The notes: generated by a model not told the origin, from the sequence alone. Counted from the stretch's first letter, positions 18,972 through 29,341 are shown. The stretch is DNA of 63,805 bases from an uncultured Desulfuromonadales bacterium (GCA_945787295.1 CALZHQ010000038.1:2703-66507); one strand, 5' to 3'. Translations and numbers: made by a program.

Positions 18972-19670
18972 ATGAGCGATAATATGCACCTGCAAAGCAT
19001 CCAGGAATTAATTGAGATAATGGCCCGCTTAAGGTCTGAAAACGGCTGCCAATGGGACCGGCAACAAACACCTGAAAGCCTCAAAAAACATATCCTGGAA
19101 GAAGCGTACGAATTACTGGAGGCCATTGACGAAGGCAACCCCGCCGAAATATGTGATGAATTGGGCGACCTACTGCTACAGGTGGTCTTTCAGGCACAGA
19201 TCTTTTCCGAGTCAGAGCATTTCGACATACAGGACGTAGCGAAATCGATCAGCAATAAACTGAAACGTCGCCACCCACATATTTATGCCGATGCCAACTA
19301 TGAAGGACACGAACAGCGCTGGGAAGATATCAAGCATAAAGAACGTACCGAAAAAGGGCAATCGAACCGCCTGGCAGAGCGGATCCCCAAAACACTGCCG
19401 GCACTGAAAAGAGCGACCAAAACGGCGAAGAAAGCACTGGCCTGTGATGCCGTTGAGTCTGTCACACAGCTAGAAGTGTCACTTCAGGAGCTAAAAGAAT
19501 CGATCCTGGGAGCTTCAACCCAGCACGCCAAACTAGAGGAATCGCTCAGCCAGTTGTTGTTCATTCTCTGCAAACTGTCAGCGGCAACCGATTGCGACCC
19601 GGAAGAACTACTTAGAAAAAAAACCACTCAGCTCATCTCAGAAATTGACTCAACAAAAGACGTGTACTAG
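18972..19670 (+). CDS. mazG: Nucleoside triphosphate pyrophosphohydrolase MazG
   Basis: All-alpha NTP pyrophosphatase, 232 residues, hydrolysing NTPs to NMP and pyrophosphate. Seen: GCQWDRQQTPESLKKH, the metal-binding EEAYELLEAIDEG and EICDELGDLLLQVVF, and KLKRRHPHIY. The second MazG repeat (C-terminal half) is weaker. Start ATG at 18972 follows CAGGAAGG. Single gene, divergent from the DUF177 string. Confidence 0.95.
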   Translation: MSDNMHLQSIQELIEIMARLRSENGCQWDRQQTPESLKKHILEEAYELLEAIDEGNPAEICDELGDLLLQVVFQAQIFSESEHFDIQDVAKSISNKLKRRHPHIYADANYEGHEQRWEDIKHKERTEKGQSNRLAERIPKTLPALKRATKTAKKALACDAVESVTQLEVSLQELKESILGASTQHAKLEESLSQLLFILCKLSAATDCDPEELLRKKTTQLISEIDSTKDVY

Positions 19671-19730
19671 GGTCATAATTTCTGAAGTCAGCGAAAAACA
19701 GACACTTTTAACTGCCGTCCACAACAACTG

Positions 19731-19754
19731 TGGAAAAGCTGTTGGAAAAGCTGT
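19731..19754. repeat. Perfect 12-bp tandem duplication
   Basis: TGGAAAAGCTGT is present twice in tandem (19731-19742, 19743-19754), followed by a partial third copy (TGAAAG). It lies in the 255-bp mazG-fxsA spacer, which has no gene. Confidence 0.6.
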
Positions 19755-19826
19755 TGAAAGTATCTTGGAGGCAGTAAAACCTGCCACCCTGCACTGGTTG
19801 CCTATTATTTAATCATATTTATTGTC

Positions 19827-19844
19827 AAGTAATTTCAATTACTT
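19827..19844. promoter_or_regulatory. Inverted repeat upstream of fxsA
   Basis: AAGTAATT-TC-AATTACTT, a perfect 8+2+8 palindrome, lies about 25 bp before a perfect -10 hexamer (TATAAT, 19869-19874) and 82 bp before the fxsA start. Its location suits a repressor or activator site. No good -35 is visible at 16-18 nt, which would fit an activated promoter. Confidence 0.45.
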
Positions 19845-19925
19845 ACAGGAAGCTAAAGGCTTCATCATTATAATACCAAATAGCGAACGGCTCTAATTTA
19901 GAATTTTTTATGAAAAGGCAAGTTG

Positions 19926-20318
19926 ATGTTTATAAAGCTTTTAATTCTCTTTACTTTAGTCCCAATTCTCGAACTCTATGTCCTGATTGAAGCGGGGCGG
20001 CAGATCGGCACGGGAGCCACCATTGCGATGATATTTTTCACCGGAATTGCGGGAGCCTACCTGGCGAGAAGTCAAGGGTTCAATTTAATCACCAGAATCC
20101 AACGAGACCTGAACGAAGGACGAATCCCCGCGGGCGAGATGATGGATGGTGCTATGATCCTGGCAGGCGGCTTGCTGTTACTGACACCAGGTTTTTGTAC
20201 CGATCTGTTCGGATTCTGCCTACTGACACCAACAACAAGGAATATTTTAAAAGCCTGGCTACAGAAATGGCTAGAGAAGAAAATCGCCCAGGGTGAGATT
20301 CACATCCGCAGGCATTAA
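19926..20318 (+). CDS. fxsA: FxsA family membrane protein
   Basis: 130 residues with hydrophobic segments at about 1-17, 26-46 and 75-100. Family signatures are LELYVLIEAGRQIGTG, GAYLARSQG and LLLTPGFCTDLFGFCLL. FxsA in E. coli lessens F-exclusion of phage T7; the general role is unknown. An in-frame TTG lies 3 nt upstream, but ATG at 19926 has AAGG at a better distance. Confidence 0.88.
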   Translation: MFIKLLILFTLVPILELYVLIEAGRQIGTGATIAMIFFTGIAGAYLARSQGFNLITRIQRDLNEGRIPAGEMMDGAMILAGGLLLLTPGFCTDLFGFCLLTPTTRNILKAWLQKWLEKKIAQGEIHIRRH

Positions 20319-20323
20319 CCAGG

Positions 20324-21901
20324 TTATTCGTCGGTAGGTGATTTTCGTTTCTTGAGCAACTGCCAACCCTGCTGCAACTCTGAAACCCTAAATATCAAGC
20401 AACAGCCCAGATAAGTGAGAGCTCCTGCCGTGACCGCACCGAGCAGCACACTTCCTTTTTGCATTACAGCACCTGATTGCTGCCAATCGACTAACGATAA
20501 TATCACCAGCACAACAACACCCATTAACAGGCATGCAGGGAGAACTTTGAGCAAAGGCGTCCACAGTGAAGCCTGTAAGACAGAGCCAACCCGGCGTCGC
20601 AGCAGCCAGAGCAACACGCAGGCATTAAACACGGAGGAGAGAGTTAAAGCGATAGCAAGCCCCAGATGCTGATAGTACTGCATCAGCACCAAGCCACAGA
20701 CCAGGTTGATCAATAACGTCCAGAATGAAACCAGTACCGGTGTTTTGGTATCCTTCAAGGCATAAAAAGTCTGAGAGGCGATCCGGCTGAAACCGACAAA
20801 CAGCAACCCGGGAGCATAGCAGATTAATGCCAGAGCGGTGTTTTCCAAGGCCATCAGGTCGAACTCGCCGCCGAGAAAAAACAATGAATAGACCGGGGTT
20901 GCGCAAAGAATCAGCCCGACGACTGCAGGCAGAGTGAAAATCGTAATCAGTGACAGTGCAAAGCGTAACGACTCCTGCATGCCGGAATGATCATTTTCTG
21001 CAACCTGTCGACTCATCAGCGGCAGAGCTGCCTGCGCCAGGGAAACGATGAAAATCCCTTGCGGAAACTCGAACAAGCGCTGTGCGTAATAGAGGTACGA
21101 GACACTCCCCTCCGGCAAGAATGAAGCCAGCAGGCGACTGACGATGATGTTGATCTGATAGATAGCGACCCCAGCGATGCCGGGAAGCATTAATGTGACG
21201 ATGCGGCGAAGCTGTTGATCGTGCCAAAAGCGAATATCCAACCGGAAACGGATCCGGTATTTAAGCAGTGCCGGGAACTGCATTAAGAGCTGCACCAGCC
21301 CACCGGCCAAGACGCCGACTGCGAGAGCAAATATCGGTTGTTCAAAAAGCGTCCCCATCGTCAGGGCACTGAGAATCATTGTCAAGTTGAGAAAAAGCGG
21401 CGAAAGAGAAGGCAAAAAAAAGTGCCCGCGGACATTGAGAATTCCGGTTATCAGCGCCAAGATCGAAACAAGACCGATATAGGGAAACATCATGCGGTTC
21501 AGCTGATCGGTGAGCAGCAGTTTTCCTTCCACCGCCCCAAACCCGTAGCCGATACCCCGCACAATCCAAGGCGAACAGAGAATGCCCAGCGCGACAACAA
21601 ACAACATGACCAGCAACAACAGGGTGACGCAACGATTTGCCAACTGCTGCGCTTCTTTTTCGCCACGCTGATGGAAAACTTCCGAAAAAGTCGGGACAAA
21701 AGCAGCGGTCAATGATCCTTCACCGAAAAAACGCCGGAGCAAATTAGGGATGGTAAATGCCATAAAAAAAGCGTCGGTCGCAAACCCGGCCCCAAACAGG
21801 CGCGCAACAATAACATCACGGACCAATCCAGCGACGCGGCTGAGCGAAGTGGCAAAAGCCATCACCAAGGTAGCAGCGGCTATGTTTTTCCTTGTCGACA
21901 T
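20324..21901 (-). CDS. murJ: Lipid II flippase MurJ
   Basis: Polytopic inner-membrane protein (about 14 hydrophobic segments, 525 residues) that flips the peptidoglycan precursor lipid II. Seen: N-terminal SLSRVAGLVRDVIVARLFG, FFMAFTIPNLLRRFFGEG and SLTAAFVPTFSE, all typical. Single gene, convergent with fxsA and divergent from rpsT. Confidence 0.97.
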   Translation of the reverse strand: MSTRKNIAAATLVMAFATSLSRVAGLVRDVIVARLFGAGFATDAFFMAFTIPNLLRRFFGEGSLTAAFVPTFSEVFHQRGEKEAQQLANRCVTLLLLVMLFVVALGILCSPWIVRGIGYGFGAVEGKLLLTDQLNRMMFPYIGLVSILALITGILNVRGHFFLPSLSPLFLNLTMILSALTMGTLFEQPIFALAVGVLAGGLVQLLMQFPALLKYRIRFRLDIRFWHDQQLRRIVTLMLPGIAGVAIYQINIIVSRLLASFLPEGSVSYLYYAQRLFEFPQGIFIVSLAQAALPLMSRQVAENDHSGMQESLRFALSLITIFTLPAVVGLILCATPVYSLFFLGGEFDLMALENTALALICYAPGLLFVGFSRIASQTFYALKDTKTPVLVSFWTLLINLVCGLVLMQYYQHLGLAIALTLSSVFNACVLLWLLRRRVGSVLQASLWTPLLKVLPACLLMGVVVLVILSLVDWQQSGAVMQKGSVLLGAVTAGALTYLGCCLIFRVSELQQGWQLLKKRKSPTDE

Positions 21902-21982
21902 TTGGATATTTTAATCCCCGGATTAAAAACGATAACCACTTGAAGCTACGGAAAATTTTACGTCAGATTATCGATTTCTAAC

Positions 21983-22011
21983 TTGACAGCACTGGTCAGC
22001 ACGACTATTAT
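21983..22011 (+). promoter_or_regulatory. Promoter of rpsT
   Basis: Perfect TTGACA (21983-21988), 17-nt spacer, TATTAT (22006-22011). It lies about 50 bp before the rpsT GTG and within the spurious 5' extension of that frame. Confidence 0.85.
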
Positions 22012-22057
22012 CCCGACACTTTCAATTAGATCAATCAACAAATCAAGGAGAAACAAC

Positions 22058-22321
22058 GTGGCCAATCACAAATCGGCAGTCAAGCGAAATCGCCAAAATG
22101 CGATCCGCAATGCCCGCAATACCCATATCCGCTCCACCATGCGCACCCTCGTCAAGCAGGTTCGCGAAGCCGCTGCTGCAGGCGAGAAAGATGCTGCCGC
22201 AGAAGCACTGACCAAAGCGATCCCCTACATTGACAAGACTGCAACCAAAGGGGTTATCCATAAAGCGACTGCCAGCCGGAAGATTTCCCGTTTAACCAAA
22301 CTGGTGAACAGCATCGGCTAA
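22058..22321 (+). CDS. rpsT: 30S ribosomal protein S20
   Basis: Very basic 87-residue helical-bundle protein that binds 16S rRNA. The frame extends to 21983, but GTG at 22058 follows AAGGAG with 8-nt spacing and begins with the family sequence ANHKSAVKRNRQN. It is monocistronic, with clear promoter and terminator. Confidence 0.97.
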   Translation: MANHKSAVKRNRQNAIRNARNTHIRSTMRTLVKQVREAAAAGEKDAAAEALTKAIPYIDKTATKGVIHKATASRKISRLTKLVNSIG

Positions 22322-22341
22322 ACAAGCAGACTTATTTTATT

Positions 22342-22370
22342 AAAAAAGGGGCTTTATAAGCCCCTTTTTT
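22342..22370. terminator. Bidirectional terminator between rpsT and holA
   Basis: AAAAAAGGGGCTT-TAT-AAGCCCCTTTTTT, a perfect 13-bp stem with U tracts on both strands. It serves rpsT (plus) and overlaps the holA stop codon (minus). Confidence 0.92.
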
Positions 22371-23367
22371 AATAGTTTTTCCGGCTCAACCGTAACAAAA
22401 GGCTTTCCAGTAAGGCTTCTGCATCGGCACCACTCGATTTCATCGCCAGATCAGTGTCCAGAAAAAGCTCATAGGCACGCTGAAAATCCAGACGCGAAAA
22501 ACGTTTCCCCTGTGCGATCAGAGGCTCAACAACAAAAAACGGCACCCCGGCGGTTCCAGCGATCTCACGCGGGTTGCAATTTTGCGCCTGCAGTTCGCGG
22601 ACCTTCCAAAGCTGGCGGAAATGGCGCACCAGCAAAGATAAAATCTTCAATGGGGCTTCACCGGCGTCAGTCAACTGCTTTGCCAGGCTTAATGCCTTTG
22701 ACGCGTCTCCCCGCCCGACAGCATTCCCCAGTTCAAAAATATTTTCCGCCCGGCCTTTTGAGACCACCGCTTGCACATCGGTTAGATCAACCAGCGTCCT
22801 TTCACCAAGATAGGTCAGCAACTTTTCCAGCTCAGTATGCACCTCGTGCAGACTCCCGCCGACCATACTGCAGAAGAGTTCGAGTGCATCTGCAGAGATG
22901 CGATAATCCCGGTCATTGAGAAACGAACGGACGTGACCGGGCAGCTCTCTCTCGGCCAACGGTTTAAACTCAACCAGGCTTCCACTCTTCTTAAACTGTT
23001 GAAAGAATTTACGCCGGCTGTCGATCTTTTCCGCGACAAACAACAGACAGGTTTCAGGAACCGGATTTTTCAGGTAGGAGAGCAATCCATCCAGCTCAGC
23101 TGCCGGCAACAGGTGTGCATCCTTAATGGTCACCAGGCGTCGCGCAGCAAAGACCGGGAGGGTTTGAGCTGAATCGATAATTTCTATGGCAGAAGCATCC
23201 TTGCCATGGAACAGGTTATCGTTAAAATCATCCTTCTCGGCAGCCAGGACCGCCTTACGAACCATGCGCACGGCCCGTTGCACCAAAAAGGGCTCTTTCC
23301 CATAAAGAAACAGCAGCTCTGGAACTTTTCCGGCCCTTAAGTTACGCAGCAGCTCGTCAGCAGTCAT
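22369..23367 (-). CDS. holA: DNA polymerase III subunit delta
   Basis: Clamp-loader subunit that opens the sliding clamp, 332 residues. Recognised by overall HolA pattern: N-terminal LLFLYGKEPFLVQRAV, SRRKFFQQFKKSG, a middle helical lid (GDASKALSLAKQL) and C-terminal LLLRLSRKNY. It follows lptE by 11 nt; leuS-lptE-holA is a common order in Gram-negative bacteria. Confidence 0.93.
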   Translation of the reverse strand: MTADELLRNLRAGKVPELLFLYGKEPFLVQRAVRMVRKAVLAAEKDDFNDNLFHGKDASAIEIIDSAQTLPVFAARRLVTIKDAHLLPAAELDGLLSYLKNPVPETCLLFVAEKIDSRRKFFQQFKKSGSLVEFKPLAERELPGHVRSFLNDRDYRISADALELFCSMVGGSLHEVHTELEKLLTYLGERTLVDLTDVQAVVSKGRAENIFELGNAVGRGDASKALSLAKQLTDAGEAPLKILSLLVRHFRQLWKVRELQAQNCNPREIAGTAGVPFFVVEPLIAQGKRFSRLDFQRAYELFLDTDLAMKSSGADAEALLESLLLRLSRKNY

Positions 23368-23378
23368 CTGAACACCGC

Positions 23379-23888
23379 TTAAAAATCATCGAGCAAGCGT
23401 GACAAGAGCTCTTCGGCAATGCGTAAACTTATCTCTTCGATTGCCTCTCGTTCCAGGTCTTCCTGGACATTCTTATCATCAGCTGCAGGATATTCGTCAT
23501 CCCAGACGACTGTCCCCTGCCAGAGCAAACGACCGTCTGCAACCTGACTTAACTTAGCATCGACCACGAGCGTGGCACGATATTCACTGATGTCATCATT
23601 CTTGTCATAAGAGATGGCGCGAGTCGAATAGGAAGTTATCACCCCTTCAAGAATCGCCTCGGCCTGCTTTTGCTCATCGACCAGAGAGATATTGCCGTTA
23701 CGGCCAAACACTTCACTGACATCATTACTGAGCAACGTTTCCAGCTGCGGCTCAGCAGTCCGATTGACAAACAGCGGAATATACAGTTTTTCCACCTCCC
23801 CGGGCAGGCTCCCCCCTTTCCCCGGGAAATGATAGCCACAACCGAGCAGACCGAGCAACAGAATGATGACAGCCAGAGACTTCATCAT
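23379..23888 (-). CDS. lptE: LPS-assembly lipoprotein LptE
   Basis: 169 residues with a lipoprotein signal peptide ([12 protein letters not shown], lipobox LLGC, Cys17). LptE plugs the LptD barrel and helps put lipopolysaccharide into the outer leaflet. Seen: [13 protein letters not shown] and the C-terminal helix AEELLSRLL. It overlaps leuS by 4 nt (ATGATGA); two adjacent ATG codons are possible starts. Confidence 0.88.
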   Translation of the reverse strand: MMKSLAVIILLLGLLGCGYHFPGKGGSLPGEVEKLYIPLFVNRTAEPQLETLLSNDVSEVFGRNGNISLVDEQKQAEAILEGVITSYSTRAISYDKNDDISEYRATLVVDAKLSQVADGRLLWQGTVVWDDEYPAADDKNVQEDLEREAIEEISLRIAEELLSRLLDDF

Positions 23889-26440
23889 GACGCCACGATA
23901 TTGATCAATCGGCCGGGGACAATAATTATTTTACGGACCTGCTTCCCCTCGACAAAGCGCTGCACATTCGCATCAGCTAAAGCCGTGCTTTCGATCGTCT
24001 CTTTGTCGGCATCGACAGCGACGTTAATTTTTCCGCGGACCTTACCATTGACCTGGATAACAAGGGTGACTTCATCGGCCAGCAAAGCGGCCTCATCCCA
24101 CGCCGGCCAGCCGACAGTTTCAAGACTCTCGCCATGACCAAGAGACTCCCAAAGTTCTTCGCAGGCATGTGGCACAAAGGGATTGAGCAGACGGACCACA
24201 GTCTCAAGCGCTTCCCGCAGAACGCCCGGGGCCTGTTCGCCATCCTTAAAAGCATAGATGCTGTTGACCAGCTCCATAACTGCGGCAATTGCGGTATTGA
24301 AATGGAACCGACCATCGATGTCTTCGGTCACCTTCTTGATCGTCTGATGCGTCTTGCGGCGTAGGTCGGCTGCCGAGCCGGATGCTTCGGTCGCTATTTC
24401 TGCCGAGCCGATCAGCGCCAGGTTGTCGAGCACAGCGCGCCAGACCCGGCCGAGGAAGCGGGAACAGCCCTCAACCCCTTGCTCATTCCACTCGAGATCC
24501 TTTTCGGGAGGAGCCGCGAACAGTGAAAACAGGCGGGCGGTATCCGCACCGTACTGCTCGATCAGTTGATTCGGGTCGATGACATTCTTTTTCGATTTGC
24601 TCATCTTTTCATTGCGACCCAGTTCGGCACTTTGACCACAGATGGTACATTTACCGTCAGCAACCTGCTCCGGATAGAGCCAGCCATGCTCAGGGCAACG
24701 CTGGGTTTCCATGCAGACCATTCCCTGGGTCAGCAGATTCTGAAACGGCTCATCGACATCGAGCATTCCCAGATCGCGTAACACCTTGGTAAAGAAGCGT
24801 GCATAAAGCAGGTGCATAACGGCGTGCTCGATACCACCAATGTACTGATCGACCGGCAACCAGTAGTTGACCGCCTGTTTATCGAGCGGCCCCTCGGTGT
24901 AATCAGGGCAGGCGTAGCGGGCAAAGTACCAGGAGCTCTCCACAAAGGTGTCGAAGGTATCACTTTCGCGACGGGCCGGCTTGTCACACTTTGGGCAATC
25001 GACGTTCAGAAATTCCTGATGCCGCGCCAACGGCGAACCACCCTCCCCGGTCAGTTCAACATCCTCAGGCAGCACGACCGGCAAGTCTTGTTCCGGAACC
25101 GGCACGGCACCGCAATCCTCACAGTAAATAATCGGAATCGGCGTCCCCCAGTAGCGTTGGCGGGAGACCCCCCAATCGCGCAACCGGTAATTAATCGTCT
25201 TACGCCCTTCACTGCGGCTATCGAGGTATTCGGCAATTTTTTCTTTTGCCGCTTCGTTCTCTACGCCATCAAACTGACCGGAATTGACCAGTCCCCCAGG
25301 ACCAACATACGCTTCAGCCATCGTCTCAGAGACCAGCGTATCCCCTTCTGGCTGGATGACCACCCGAATCGGCAGTTTGTATTTACGGGCAAATTCGAAA
25401 TCACGTTGATCATGCGCCGGGACAGCCATAACCGCGCCGGTGCCGTAATCCATCAGGACGAAGTTGGCCAGAAAGATTGGGATCTTTTCGCCGTTCAATG
25501 GATTGGTGGCGTAAGATCCGGTGAACACACCGAGCTTTTCCAGGTCGCCACTGGTTCGCTGGATCTTGTCCTGACGTTCAACCTGGGCGACAAATTGAGC
25601 TACCTGTTCCTGCTGCTCGACCGAAATCAGCGACTTCACCAAGGGATGTTCCGGAGCCAGACTCATGAACGTGGCGCCGAACAGGGTGTCCGGCCGGGTG
25701 GTAAAAACCTTGATCCGCTGATCGCTATCGACAACGGGGAACTCGATCTCACAGCCGTAGCTTTTGCCGATCCAGTTGCGCTGCATCGCCAGGACCCGAT
25801 CTGGCCAGCCTGTCAGCTTGTCGGTCCAGTCGAGTAATTCATCGGCATAATTGGTGATCTTGAAAAACCACTGGTCCAGCTCTTTCTGCTCAACCAGGTT
25901 ATCGCAGCGCCAGCAACAACCGTCATCGACCTGCTCGTTGGCCAGCACCGTCTGACAATCGGGGCACCAGTTGACCGAGGAGCCTTTCTTGTAAGCCAAC
26001 CCGGCGTCGAGCATTTTAAGGAATATCAGCTGCTCCCAACGGGAATATTCCGGATCACAGGTCGCAAACTCACGTTGCCAGTCATAGGAGAGACCGATCC
26101 GTTTCAACTGCTGACGCATACTGTCGATATTTTCGTAGGTCCATTTGGCGGGATGGGTGCCATGTTCGATAGCGGCATTTTCTGCCGGCATACCGAAAGC
26201 ATCCCAGCCCATCGGGTGCAGTACATTAAACCCCTGCATCCGCTTGAAACGGGCGACAACATCACCGATCGCATAATTACGAACATGCCCCATATGAATC
26301 CGCCCGGAAGGGTATGGGAACATCTCAAGCAAGTAATATTTCGGCTTATTCGAATCTTCGGTGACCCTGAATGCCTGAGTCTGCTGCCAGTTCTGCTGCC
26401 ACTTCTGTTCGACTTCTTTGGGGATGTACGGCTTTTCCAT
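23885..26440 (-). CDS. leuS: Leucine-tRNA ligase
   Basis: Class I synthetase, 851 residues. Seen: HIGH-type motif in [11 protein letters not shown] (about 42-52), zinc cysteines CPDC and CWRC in the inserted domain, editing domain with [11 protein letters not shown], and [11 protein letters not shown] near 610. The start follows GGAGG. I see no T-box in the leader. Confidence 0.98.
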   Translation of the reverse strand: MEKPYIPKEVEQKWQQNWQQTQAFRVTEDSNKPKYYLLEMFPYPSGRIHMGHVRNYAIGDVVARFKRMQGFNVLHPMGWDAFGMPAENAAIEHGTHPAKWTYENIDSMRQQLKRIGLSYDWQREFATCDPEYSRWEQLIFLKMLDAGLAYKKGSSVNWCPDCQTVLANEQVDDGCCWRCDNLVEQKELDQWFFKITNYADELLDWTDKLTGWPDRVLAMQRNWIGKSYGCEIEFPVVDSDQRIKVFTTRPDTLFGATFMSLAPEHPLVKSLISVEQQEQVAQFVAQVERQDKIQRTSGDLEKLGVFTGSYATNPLNGEKIPIFLANFVLMDYGTGAVMAVPAHDQRDFEFARKYKLPIRVVIQPEGDTLVSETMAEAYVGPGGLVNSGQFDGVENEAAKEKIAEYLDSRSEGRKTINYRLRDWGVSRQRYWGTPIPIIYCEDCGAVPVPEQDLPVVLPEDVELTGEGGSPLARHQEFLNVDCPKCDKPARRESDTFDTFVESSWYFARYACPDYTEGPLDKQAVNYWLPVDQYIGGIEHAVMHLLYARFFTKVLRDLGMLDVDEPFQNLLTQGMVCMETQRCPEHGWLYPEQVADGKCTICGQSAELGRNEKMSKSKKNVIDPNQLIEQYGADTARLFSLFAAPPEKDLEWNEQGVEGCSRFLGRVWRAVLDNLALIGSAEIATEASGSAADLRRKTHQTIKKVTEDIDGRFHFNTAIAAVMELVNSIYAFKDGEQAPGVLREALETVVRLLNPFVPHACEELWESLGHGESLETVGWPAWDEAALLADEVTLVIQVNGKVRGKINVAVDADKETIESTALADANVQRFVEGKQVRKIIIVPGRLINIVAS

Positions 26441-26504
26441 ATTTCCTCCGCAACGGCGATCACTCCGTCACAAAAAATCGTCTCAAGTCAGATTGTATAT
26501 ACAC

Positions 26505-26524
26505 GAAAACCGGCACAGGCCGGT
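26505..26524 (-). terminator. Weak terminator after infA
   Basis: ACCGGC-acag-GCCGGT (26509-26514 with 26519-26524) followed on the minus strand by TTTTCG, in the 177-bp spacer between infA and leuS. The spacer holds no gene. Confidence 0.5.
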
Positions 26525-26617
26525 ATCGAGTTCTTCATTTCATGGTCGGTATCGGAACCGCCATTCTGTTATCTGTGCCCCAGTTTCAATACACCCTGAA
26601 CCAGCAGCAACAGATCT

Positions 26618-26836
26618 TTACTTGGCCCGATAAGTAATTCTTCCACGAGTCAGATCATAAGGGGAAAGTTCAACGGTCACACGGTCACCGGGAAGAATAC
26701 GGATGTAGTACTTCCGCATTTTTCCAGAGATATGTGCCAGAACGACATGATCGTTATCGAGTTTGACCCTGAACATAGCGTTTGGGAGCGGTTCGACAAC
26801 TGTTCCTTCTACCTCGATTGCTTCTTCCTTTGACAA
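26618..26836 (-). CDS. infA: Translation initiation factor IF-1
   Basis: 72-residue S1/OB-fold protein that binds the ribosomal A site during initiation. Seen: [51 protein letters not shown]. The start codon is TTG (26834-26836), supported by AGGAGG 5 nt away. Confidence 0.97.
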   Translation of the reverse strand: MSKEEAIEVEGTVVEPLPNAMFRVKLDNDHVVLAHISGKMRKYYIRILPGDRVTVELSPYDLTRGRITYRAK

Positions 26837-26884
26837 AGGATCCTCCTGAAATTATCTGCGTTCCTGTTATTACTGGAATGGCGT

Positions 26885-26913
26885 CTTATTGCATGTTCCC
26901 AGCCGGCTGTCAA
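26885..26913 (-). promoter_or_regulatory. Probable infA promoter
   Basis: Minus strand TTGACA (26908-26913), 17-nt spacer, AATAAG (26885-26890, 4/6). The start would be about 40 nt before infA. Confidence 0.45.
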
Positions 26914-26937
26914 GTGCAGAGCAGCACAGCACTGGTA

Positions 26938-27318
26938 TCAACTATCAATCGCCAATAAGCGTTGCGTCGCCTCTATTATTCTCGCCGTCTGAATCGGCTT
27001 GGTAATGTACTCATTGGCGCCCAATGCGGTGGCCCTCTCACGATCGAGAGCCGCCCCTTCCGTGGTAATGACGATAATCGGCAAGGCGTTGTATTGACTG
27101 TCATTGCGCACGAGGCTGATCAACTTAAGTCCATCCATGATCGGCATATTGATATCTGTCAACAGCAGGTTGTAACATAAATTCGACAGCTTTTTGAGCG
27201 CCGCCACGCCATCTCCGGCTTCATCGATTTGCAAGCCGGGAATCCGCCGCAGGGCAAACACGATCAACTGGCGCATGGTCGGCGAGTCATCAACGACTAA
27301 AACTCGAACTGGCTGCAT
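26938..27318 (-). CDS. CheY-like single-domain response regulator
   Basis: 126-residue receiver domain. The acidic pocket is VVDDSPTMR, the phosphoacceptor Asp lies in LLLTDINMP, Thr in VITTEG and Lys in EYITKPI. There is no output domain. It is last in the chemosensory operon, 89 nt after cheB, and is one of three receivers there. Confidence 0.93.
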   Translation of the reverse strand: MQPVRVLVVDDSPTMRQLIVFALRRIPGLQIDEAGDGVAALKKLSNLCYNLLLTDINMPIMDGLKLISLVRNDSQYNALPIIVITTEGAALDRERATALGANEYITKPIQTARIIEATQRLLAIDS

Positions 27319-27407
27319 CTTGCCACTACCCCTCTATCAGACTTATGAATCTAAAAAAACAAATCACTTTAGCAGGTTATGCTTACAAATACTAGCAATA
27401 CAAACTT

Positions 27408-28466
27408 TCAAGCCTGCATATCGAACGGGCGGCAACGCAGCTCAACTTCCCGCAACATTCCGTTTAACGGAACAACTTTCTCGACCTTCCCGGTCATGGC
27501 TGCCTCTTTCGGCATTCCGTAAACAACGCATGACTCTTCCGCTTCCGCCAAGACACGGCCACCATGCTTGACAATCTCTTCAACACCAGACGCACCATCG
27601 TTGCCCATCCCGGTCAATACCACTCCCAAGGCCCTTGAGCCGTAAACGTAAGCAGCGGTTCGGAACAGAACATCGACAGAAGGCGTGTAAATCTGTTCTT
27701 CAGGGGGATCAACAATTCTGACCCGAACAGCACCGGCAAAATTCTGCAGTTCCATATTTTTACTGCCTGGACAAATCAATACCTGCCCGGGAACCATCTG
27801 GTCGCCATCGACAGCTTCCTTGACAGCCATCTTGGAATGTTCGTTCAAGCGCTGGGCAAAGGAGCGGGTAAAACCTTCCGGCATATGCTGAGAGACCGCA
27901 ACTGGGACAGGCAGTTTCTCCTTTAAAGTCGACAACAGATGGTGCAAAGCTGGGGGGCCCCCCGTTGAACAACCGATGAGCAGTGCTGAGGATTTATGCT
28001 TTGCAGAGTAGCGCGGTAAACGGTCCAGCCCATTCTTTTCAGAATCGTAACCTAACCGTTGCTTGATTTTTTCACCACTCAACTGTGCAGACGCGACAAC
28101 CTTGTTGACCAGGTCCTGCTGAATCCGATACAGATCGGAACTCTTGGCCCTGGCAGGCTTGGAAATAAAGTCGACCGCTCCAAGATCGAGCGCTTTAAAA
28201 ACATCCTGTCGTTGACTTTGCGAAGAGACAACAAGGACCGGCACCGGGCTGTTCAGCATAATAAGCCGCAACAGAGCGAAGCCTCCCATGCGCGGCATTT
28301 CCAGATCCAGGGTTACGACATCCGGCTTCAATTCAAGTATCTTTTTTATCCCATCTTCACCATTGACTGCATAACCAACGATGCTGATTCGCGGATCAGT
28401 TTGCAGCATTTTACCGAGCGCAATCCGACTGAAGGCTGAATCATCGACAATCAGAACCCGAATCAT
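27408..28466 (-). CDS. cheB: Chemoreceptor glutamate methylesterase CheB
   Basis: 352 residues. The N-terminal receiver has VDDSAFSR and D54 in VTLDLEMP; the C-terminal methylesterase has Ser in GCSTGGPPAL, His in VSQHMPEGF and Asp in GMGNDGASG. CheB demethylates or deamidates chemoreceptor glutamates, opposing CheR. It overlaps cheR by 4 nt, suggesting coupled synthesis. No receptor substrate is encoded here. Confidence 0.97.
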   Translation of the reverse strand: MIRVLIVDDSAFSRIALGKMLQTDPRISIVGYAVNGEDGIKKILELKPDVVTLDLEMPRMGGFALLRLIMLNSPVPVLVVSSQSQRQDVFKALDLGAVDFISKPARAKSSDLYRIQQDLVNKVVASAQLSGEKIKQRLGYDSEKNGLDRLPRYSAKHKSSALLIGCSTGGPPALHHLLSTLKEKLPVPVAVSQHMPEGFTRSFAQRLNEHSKMAVKEAVDGDQMVPGQVLICPGSKNMELQNFAGAVRVRIVDPPEEQIYTPSVDVLFRTAAYVYGSRALGVVLTGMGNDGASGVEEIVKHGGRVLAEAEESCVVYGMPKEAAMTGKVEKVVPLNGMLREVELRCRPFDMQA

Positions 28467-29335
28467 TGACCAATCCCCTGAACTGCAGATGAACGTTGAT
28501 AAACCATGTCATGGGTAAAGTGGCGAAGATCAAATGCGGTACTGATATTCATCAGTGATTCTGAGTGGCCAAGCAACAAAAAACCGTTCTGGTGTAACTG
28601 GTTGTGAAATCTGGAAATCACTTTCTTCTTGGCTTCCAGATCAAAATAAATAATGACATTCCGACAGAAAATCGCATCCATCTGGCCGAGCAAGGAGACG
28701 CGTTTCTGATCGAGAAGGTTGAGATGACTGATCGTCACCAAACGCTTGACATGATCGGAGATTCGCAACTTGCCATCGAATTCGGTAAAGTATCTCTGAA
28801 TGTAATAATCATCCGTGCTGCGGAACGAGCCCTTACTATAGACCCCTTCGCGAGCGGTATTGAGGACCTGTTTGCTGATGTCGGTGCCGATAATTTCGAT
28901 ATCCCAACGCCGCAGTTCGGGGTTTTGCAACATCAACATGGCGATCGTGTACGGTTCTTCACCGGAAGAGCAGCCGGCGCTCCAGATTCTTATACTGCGA
29001 TCCCCGGTCCCCCGCTTATTCTTCATAATTTCCGGCAGGATTTCCTCGGTAAAGGTTTTCAACTGAAAATCTTCGCGGAAAAAATAGGTTTCATTGGTGG
29101 TCAACAGATCAATAACGGTTGAGAGTTCGTCGTCACGATCTTTACCGTAGCGAAGTTGATAGTAATAGTCTTTGAAGTTGGTAAGATGAAGGCTGGTCAG
29201 TCTTTTATTGAGACGCTTTTCCAGCATGTATTTCGCTTCCAGGTCGAAATGCAGACCGCAATAGTCATAAATATAATCGCGGATCTGACGGAATTCATCA
29301 TCCGTCATTGTAACATCTGGCTTAAAGACAAACAT
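28463..29335 (-). CDS. cheR: Chemoreceptor methyltransferase CheR
   Basis: SAM-dependent methyltransferase, 290 residues. An N-terminal helical domain (about 1-75) precedes the catalytic domain with IWSAGCSSGEEPYTIAM, GTDIS and FCRNVIIYFD. It methylates receptor glutamates. It lies 6 nt after the HEAT-repeat gene. No TPR extension or VieW-like tail is present. Confidence 0.97.
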   Translation of the reverse strand: MFVFKPDVTMTDDEFRQIRDYIYDYCGLHFDLEAKYMLEKRLNKRLTSLHLTNFKDYYYQLRYGKDRDDELSTVIDLLTTNETYFFREDFQLKTFTEEILPEIMKNKRGTGDRSIRIWSAGCSSGEEPYTIAMLMLQNPELRRWDIEIIGTDISKQVLNTAREGVYSKGSFRSTDDYYIQRYFTEFDGKLRISDHVKRLVTISHLNLLDQKRVSLLGQMDAIFCRNVIIYFDLEAKKKVISRFHNQLHQNGFLLLGHSESLMNISTAFDLRHFTHDMVYQRSSAVQGIGQ

Positions 29336-29341
29336 ATCCGC

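Noticed and set aside
24812..25837. 341-codon frame opposite leuS
   Set aside because: Antisense shadow with no family-like motif.
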